Both the position numbers and the translations under genes were made by a program. Positions 22,653 through 27,390 of a DNA stretch of 27,390 nucleotides are shown here, in pieces (position 1 is the stretch's first letter; every line of letters starts with the position of its first letter). The notes under the pieces were generated by a model that saw nothing but the letters and a program-made list of their open reading frames with translations, was not told the origin of the DNA and did not search any database. Location: assembly GCA_040756085.1 (NCBI GenBank), contig JBFMAE010000192.1, positions 1 through 27,390 of the forward strand, read 5' to 3'. This stretch comes from JBFMAE01 sp040756085 (lineage in GTDB: Bacteria; Desulfobacterota; BSN033; UBA1163).

Positions 22653-25574
22653 TCAACCTTCCTCCTCTTCAGTCTCCTCTCCCCCAAGTCCCATACGGTA
22701 TTTAATATCGTAATTGATAATGAAGTCCAACTCCTCGTCTGTGAAGCCGTAATGTTGCGCTAATACATGGTCAATTTCGTCAATAATAGCCTTCGAGTAT
22801 CTCGGATAATATTCATCATAAATGACACGGCCAGTGGCTTTATAATTTGTCTCCTTTCGACTGGCATGTCGTTTTAGATCAGTCATTAATCTGGTTGAAA
22901 GCTCTGACAGGTTGCGTCTTAATTCGTCTGAGATTTTATCAAGGCCTAAAGGAAATGTCTCAATCTCTCGAAGGTTTAAATGGCGACAATCTGAAAGACC
23001 GATGAACCACCAATAGAAAAGCGAACTGTTCAACGTAGCCACAACAGTAGATGCCTCTGTCTTGTTTGCCAACTGTATCGATTTAACCTGGGTAGAAATC
23101 TTTTTACCATCACGTTCGTTCCAGAAATAGGGAGTAAAATCCATTGCACGTATCCAATATTGAGGGGAATTGTGGAAGTATACAGGGTGTTTGCTATTCG
23201 GTTTAAGATACTGAACAATAGCCGCAAATTTTGAAATAAGCTGCATAATCGATTTGGCTGTTGGGTGCCCAATTTTAGGAATAGCCCCATCCATTATATA
23301 ATTAGAGATTTCTGCAAATGACAATAATTGAAACAGCACAGAGCGTCCTTCCGAGTACCATCGGTTATATGATGTTGAGTAAATTTTTTGAAAATTATCT
23401 TTTCCCTTTTTCGTGGTGAAAATTGAAGCACGAATATGTTGCAGACCATCAAATAGTTTTGCTGGCCGGTCATCGAAGTTAGCAAACCAACTATTTTTGC
23501 TTTGTCTAATACATATTTTTTGGAGAGGGATCATTCGATCTGTGCAAACAATCGGTAACTGAACAATCATTCCAAAAAAACCACCAATTCGTAAAATGTC
23601 ATAACACCTTTCAATAACGAAAGCATACAGATTACCACAACTCTCAGTCATATAATTTTTGACTGAGTACTCTTCAATTACCTTAGAATATTCAACGTAT
23701 GGTGGATTACCAATAATCACATCGAAACCACCTTTCTTAATAATCCCGTAAAACTCAATAAACCAGTGGAAGGGCTTGTGGGAGGTGAGCCATTTTAAAT
23801 ACTCGGTTGTTTTAGCGGAATCGATTTTATATTCACCAGCAAGATATCGGTTAAGTTCATCTTCCAATGCCATCAGACGATTACGGAGTTCTTGTTTGTC
23901 AGCAGGTGTGACCTCTCCTCCAAGTTCAGTTTGTTGTTGACGGAATAAGGTAAACAGACGGTCAACATCCTGAGCTTTTTCATCTATACGCTGCATTGTA
24001 TCATCATACTGCATTTTGAGTTGACCAGTTGATGAAGTAGTGACAGCCTTTTTAACCTCCTCATAAGTGGCATAGCCAACCAGTGTATTACCTGCACGGA
24101 TATTAAAATCTATATCAGGTAATGGCTCAATCTGATCCATCCCTTCGACCTGCGCTACCAGTTTCAGGAAGAGACGGAGTTTACAGATTTCGATTGCCTC
24201 TTCCATGATATCTACTCCATAAAGATTATTGATGATAATGGATTTAAAGATGAAGTATCGGCGGTTGGGGTGCTCTTTAACCTGATCTAAAACTTTACGG
24301 AAATTGCTAAACTTTTCTGGTCGATGTTTTTCACCAGAGCGATCCAGCTCATCCAAAAAAACTTCCATCCGCTCAAGACAGGCTTCATAGAGGGGTTCAA
24401 GAATATTCAAAGCCGCAAAGAGAAAAGCACCGGACCCGCATGTTGGATCAAGGACTGTAACTTCTTCAATGCCATGCCAGAAGGCGCGTAAAACTTCTGG
24501 ATTTTCGCAATTTTCGATTACATCCTGAGCAAACTGGCGGATATTTAGATTGTAGGTAATAAGATCGTTAATCTCCTGAATTTCACCCTTTTCCAGTTTT
24601 TCATAAACTTCTTCATATCTTTTACGTCGTTCAACTACTTCTCGCCAAATCTCTGTCGGCAAAGCATATTCTGAAGGGGCGGGCTTATTCCATTCCGTCC
24701 GTTTGGATACATCATCCAGCCCAACAGCAATTTCGTTGGGTAGGGGCAATTCAACCCCCTTCTTCATTGCATCATAGATGTAACGATCTGAATCAGCCTG
24801 AAGGAAATGCCAAATGGTATTCTCGGGCGAACCGCCGTCCGCTCCCACAAAGGCGGTTTTAAATTTTTGTTTTGCCTTGTCAAAAAGGAAGGGGATGATT
24901 GTACTCTTACTGATATATTCAGTGATGTCCTCTTTCGTGTAGTAGGCCCCCATCTGTTTCTGGTTGACATATTTCTCGAAGATGTATCCAAGGACATCTG
25001 GGTTGATTTCGTTATCATTCCTAAGGGGTCTTTCATCCAAATGCCATTGATACTGATCAAAGAAATTAAAGAGCTTTTCAAATGCAGTATCTGAAATCTG
25101 AATCTTGTGGCCGTGCAATTCTTCAATCTGGTGGCGTTGAAAGATACCACCATTGAGGAAAGGGACCTTTCCAAGAAGTTTATTTATTTTGGGATTTCGT
25201 TCACTTTCCTTTTTTGCAAATCCTTCAAAGAAAAGGGGACAGAGGAAGTCTGTATAAAAGCGATCTTTTCCCCGCTGCTTGCTTTCATTGAGTTTGTCTC
25301 TTAAGTAGTGGATGCTGCCGTCAAGAAAACCCTTCTTCTGAATAAAATAGATGAACATAAGGCGATTTAGCATCACGGATGCATACCATCGCTCTGTCTC
25401 CTCATCTGGAATGCCCTTAAGAAATTTAAGAAAAGTATCATGTTCAGATTTGAAACGGTCATAGAACCTTTTCGTAACCCGATCAACGTCAAACGCTGCC
25501 CGGACCCGACCCACAGAATCGACGATTGTTGGGCCTTTTTCCTCATCCTCGAGGGTAAAGACCATATGCTGCAA
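22653..25574 (-). CDS. Eco57I-type N6-adenine DNA methyltransferase
   Basis: 973 residues from TTG 25574; an ATG lies three codons later and neither has a ribosome site. The N-terminal part has AAFDVDRVTKRFYDRF and LNRLMFIYFIQKKGFLDG, and GAYYTKEDITEYI precedes the methyltransferase core. The SAM-binding motif LDPTCGSGAFLF is near 378, NLYGVDIMEEAIEICKLRL near 450 and the catalytic NPPYVEY near 622. The last 250 residues are a target-recognition-type region. Relatives act with SNF2 helicases in restriction-like and DISARM-like systems, methylating self DNA. Homologues I recall carry 100-200 more residues upstream. Here the frame is open to 25703 without a start, overlapping the helicase gene, so the N-terminus may be damaged. 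Confidence 0.88.
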   Translation of the reverse strand: MQHMVFTLEDEEKGPTIVDSVGRVRAAFDVDRVTKRFYDRFKSEHDTFLKFLKGIPDEETERWYASVMLNRLMFIYFIQKKGFLDGSIHYLRDKLNESKQRGKDRFYTDFLCPLFFEGFAKKESERNPKINKLLGKVPFLNGGIFQRHQIEELHGHKIQISDTAFEKLFNFFDQYQWHLDERPLRNDNEINPDVLGYIFEKYVNQKQMGAYYTKEDITEYISKSTIIPFLFDKAKQKFKTAFVGADGGSPENTIWHFLQADSDRYIYDAMKKGVELPLPNEIAVGLDDVSKRTEWNKPAPSEYALPTEIWREVVERRKRYEEVYEKLEKGEIQEINDLITYNLNIRQFAQDVIENCENPEVLRAFWHGIEEVTVLDPTCGSGAFLFAALNILEPLYEACLERMEVFLDELDRSGEKHRPEKFSNFRKVLDQVKEHPNRRYFIFKSIIINNLYGVDIMEEAIEICKLRLFLKLVAQVEGMDQIEPLPDIDFNIRAGNTLVGYATYEEVKKAVTTSSTGQLKMQYDDTMQRIDEKAQDVDRLFTLFRQQQTELGGEVTPADKQELRNRLMALEDELNRYLAGEYKIDSAKTTEYLKWLTSHKPFHWFIEFYGIIKKGGFDVIIGNPPYVEYSKVIEEYSVKNYMTESCGNLYAFVIERCYDILRIGGFFGMIVQLPIVCTDRMIPLQKICIRQSKNSWFANFDDRPAKLFDGLQHIRASIFTTKKGKDNFQKIYSTSYNRWYSEGRSVLFQLLSFAEISNYIMDGAIPKIGHPTAKSIMQLISKFAAIVQYLKPNSKHPVYFHNSPQYWIRAMDFTPYFWNERDGKKISTQVKSIQLANKTEASTVVATLNSSLFYWWFIGLSDCRHLNLREIETFPLGLDKISDELRRNLSELSTRLMTDLKRHASRKETNYKATGRVIYDEYYPRYSKAIIDEIDHVLAQHYGFTDEELDFIINYDIKYRMGLGGEETEEEEG

Positions 25575-27390
25575 TTTTTGAATGAGTGCATCACCAGGTT
25601 GGGTAAAGTAGTAGATATGCTCTCGGCACTGGGTTGGTTTCCCAATTTCCCGTTTAACCCATTGCCAGATCTGGATCTTTTGTGGGTAAGGCAGAAGCGA
25701 TCTTCACTTCTCAGTGCGATGACAAGTTCAGCAAGGGCCTGATCAGAGATGCCACTACGTAGTTGTCTGTTGAGGGTATCGATGGCTGATTGGCGTAACG
25801 GGCAACGGTAAATATCATCAATCGCCTTGAGGAGCTCCTGTGATTCAAATAATGTACCTTTGATCTCATCAGCATAGCGTTTAAGCCTCTCATAAGTGCG
25901 AAATCGTGCGCTCGAAGGTCGTCCTAATTGACCTCCAACAGACTTTTCTTCTTCGATAATAAGCTCAACCCCTTTCTTTACAAGCTCGTGGTGGTTTTCC
26001 TGACGAAGTAAGGCCGGCGTATCGGGTGAACACTCTGCCGCTTTCAAGATTTCTAATTGTGACTCCGTAACGCTATTGCCATCTTTGTCCATCCATGCAA
26101 GGGCATCGTTTCCTTCGGCTGTACGGAGATAGAGGAGAACCCCTTCAGGTGCTTTCTCACTTGGTTTATGCGGTCGGGTGGAATAGACAACCGGCGGAAG
26201 CTCCGGAATAATCTTTTGTAGCTTTGGATCTGAGGTAATAGCATTCTTCCAGATCTGGTAAGCATACGAAGCCAGGTCAACTTCAGTATCAATATCACCA
26301 TCCAAGATGTTCGATTTTTCATTATAAAGATCAAGTACGACCTGGTCATTACGATCATCTTCAAAAAAAGCCTCATCCGTGCCCACAACCTCAGCATTCT
26401 CTCTTAAACGTTCACGCACACGTGAACGAAGGCGGATGATCCGTTCCACACCATCTGCAGGGAGAAAAGAATAACAAATAATACTTTCTGACTGCTGACC
26501 TATTCGGTCGACGCGACCTGCCCGCTGTACAAGACGGATAATCGCCCAAGGAAGATCATAATTGACAACAATGGAGCAATCCTGCAAATTTTGTCCTTCA
26601 CTTAGGACATCGGTGGAAACGAGAACACGTAACTCATCTTCAGGTTTTATAAGGTTCCGTTTCTCGTTACTAACAGGGCTGAATTGCCAGGCAATAGCCG
26701 TTGGGTCAGGGGAGTCGCCTGTCACACCAACAAGCTTCGGTAATCCTCGTGCCTGAAGTTGCGATTCAAGGTAATAGACAGTATCGGCGAACTGACTAAA
26801 AATTATAACTTTATCATTTGGATGTTTCTTTGTTATCAGGTCTTGAAGTGCTTTCAATTTAGAATCTTTGTCAGGTTTCCACTCTCCACACTTCTGTAAA
26901 ACTTTTAAAAGGGCATTCGCATCGTTTCTCAAGTCTTCAGCAAGGGCTTTTACGAAAAGAGATGGGCGTAACCACTTGAAACGCCGCTTTAATTGGAATA
27001 CATATTCGTTATAAATTTCAGCAGCACGCCGTTTGAAGTCGTTTTCAGTTCGCAAGACTTTCGTTTCTAAGATTGCACCCTCTCCCCCAGTGTCCTCTTC
27101 ACCGAACAATTCCTCCATCAGAAAGATATCTTCATCTCCATCATTAATACGGGCATCAAGAAGTTCTGCACCTTGAGTACCAATGGGCAATGATTTATCA
27201 TTTTCGATCGCATAGAGGAAGATATAATTTCTCAAAATATGACGCTCAATCGATTGAACGAAGGCCTGACCGCTGCTTTCGAGTCGCTTAAAGAGATTTG
27301 TACGGCAAAAACCCATCAGTCTCTTCCCGGCTCGTGAGAGATCCTGCAATTGTCTGGACTCAATTGGGGTGGGCGGTTCATGTGGAGAGG
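25373..27390 (-). CDS. SNF2-type helicase, C-terminal part (5' end outside the window)
   Basis: The frame enters from the right edge (residues PPTPIESRQLQDLSRAGKRL). The second RecA-like domain is clear: KVIIFSQFADTVYYLESQL, VLVSTDVLSEGQNLQDCS, VVNYDLPWAIIRLVQRAGRV, DRIGQ (motifs IV to VI). Family-like sequence continues to SDQALAELVIALRSEDRFC at about 25705. From there to the stop at 25373 the residues look non-native, while the neighbouring frame reads as methyltransferase, so a frameshift or deletion is likely at the junction. Helicase and methyltransferase together suggest a restriction-like or DISARM-like defence system. Confidence 0.88.
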   Translation of the reverse strand, partial: SPHEPPTPIESRQLQDLSRAGKRLMGFCRTNLFKRLESSGQAFVQSIERHILRNYIFLYAIENDKSLPIGTQGAELLDARINDGDEDIFLMEELFGEEDTGGEGAILETKVLRTENDFKRRAAEIYNEYVFQLKRRFKWLRPSLFVKALAEDLRNDANALLKVLQKCGEWKPDKDSKLKALQDLITKKHPNDKVIIFSQFADTVYYLESQLQARGLPKLVGVTGDSPDPTAIAWQFSPVSNEKRNLIKPEDELRVLVSTDVLSEGQNLQDCSIVVNYDLPWAIIRLVQRAGRVDRIGQQSESIICYSFLPADGVERIIRLRSRVRERLRENAEVVGTDEAFFEDDRNDQVVLDLYNEKSNILDGDIDTEVDLASYAYQIWKNAITSDPKLQKIIPELPPVVYSTRPHKPSEKAPEGVLLYLRTAEGNDALAWMDKDGNSVTESQLEILKAAECSPDTPALLRQENHHELVKKGVELIIEEEKSVGGQLGRPSSARFRTYERLKRYADEIKGTLFESQELLKAIDDIYRCPLRQSAIDTLNRQLRSGISDQALAELVIALRSEDRFCLTHKRSRSGNGLNGKLGNQPSAESISTTLPNLVMHSFKNCSIWSLPSRMRKKAQQSSILWVGSGQRLTLIGLRKGSMTVSNLNMILFLNFLRAFQMRRQSDGMHP

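Noticed and set aside
21046..27390. Complete DISARM system
   Set aside because: Only helicase- and methyltransferase-type genes are present; DrmA, DrmB and DrmC are not seen, so the label is not justified from this window.

Overview
The window appears to be the edge of a bacterial chromosome followed by a defence-rich genomic island. The carB protein, the many small toxin-antitoxin (TA) pairs and the interspersed repeats look like a Desulfobacterota/Syntrophales-type anaerobe. That lineage guess is an impression from protein and repeat style only.

Layout. (1) 1-3500: the last 30 codons of an unidentified gene, a near-consensus sigma70 promoter, carB (carbamoyl-phosphate synthase large subunit) and a strong hairpin terminator. 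(2) 3585-6490: eroded accessory DNA. It holds a truncated conserved ORF, a coiled-coil protein, a dead copy of a pRiA4b ORF-3-like gene, a RelE/ParE-type TA pair and a tiny promoter-ORF-terminator unit. It ends in the 3' half of a tRNA-Arg gene with its terminator, the expected scar (att site) of a tRNA-integrating element; everything to the right is probably the inserted island. (3) 6726-12885: MNT/HEPN pair, intact pRiA4b ORF-3-like gene, large helical protein, small unknown gene, C39-peptidase fragment and DUF433/DUF5615 pair. (4) 13088-16810, minus strand: DprA-like (SLOG) gene, fragment of an AlbA_2/RecG-like regulator, a DUF4276 (TOPRIM-like) plus AAA ATPase operon, and a relic of the last codons of a DNA methyltransferase gene. 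(5) 17072-20879: ECF-type sigma factor, XRE-type regulator, ImmA-like metallopeptidase (opposite strand), then a plus-strand operon of class III nucleotide cyclase, E2 (ubiquitin-conjugating)-like protein and Pycsar-type membrane effector. (6) 21046-27390, minus strand: second DprA-like gene, DUF3800 gene, Eco57I-type adenine methyltransferase and the C-terminal part of an SNF2-type helicase that runs off the end.

Main reading. Region 5 is the most interesting. It looks like a Pycsar antiphage operon (cyclic-pyrimidine signalling) with an E2-like protein between cyclase and effector, next to a sigma/XRE/ImmA set that recalls the CapH/CapP switch of CBASS. A near-identical 19-bp motif precedes both the sigma gene and the cyclase gene, suggesting one regulatory circuit. 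Regions 4 and 6 follow the same order (methyltransferase 3' end, accessory gene(s), hairpin element, DprA-like gene). The island may therefore derive from two copies of one restriction-like locus, the first gutted and now abutting the sigma/Pycsar cassette.
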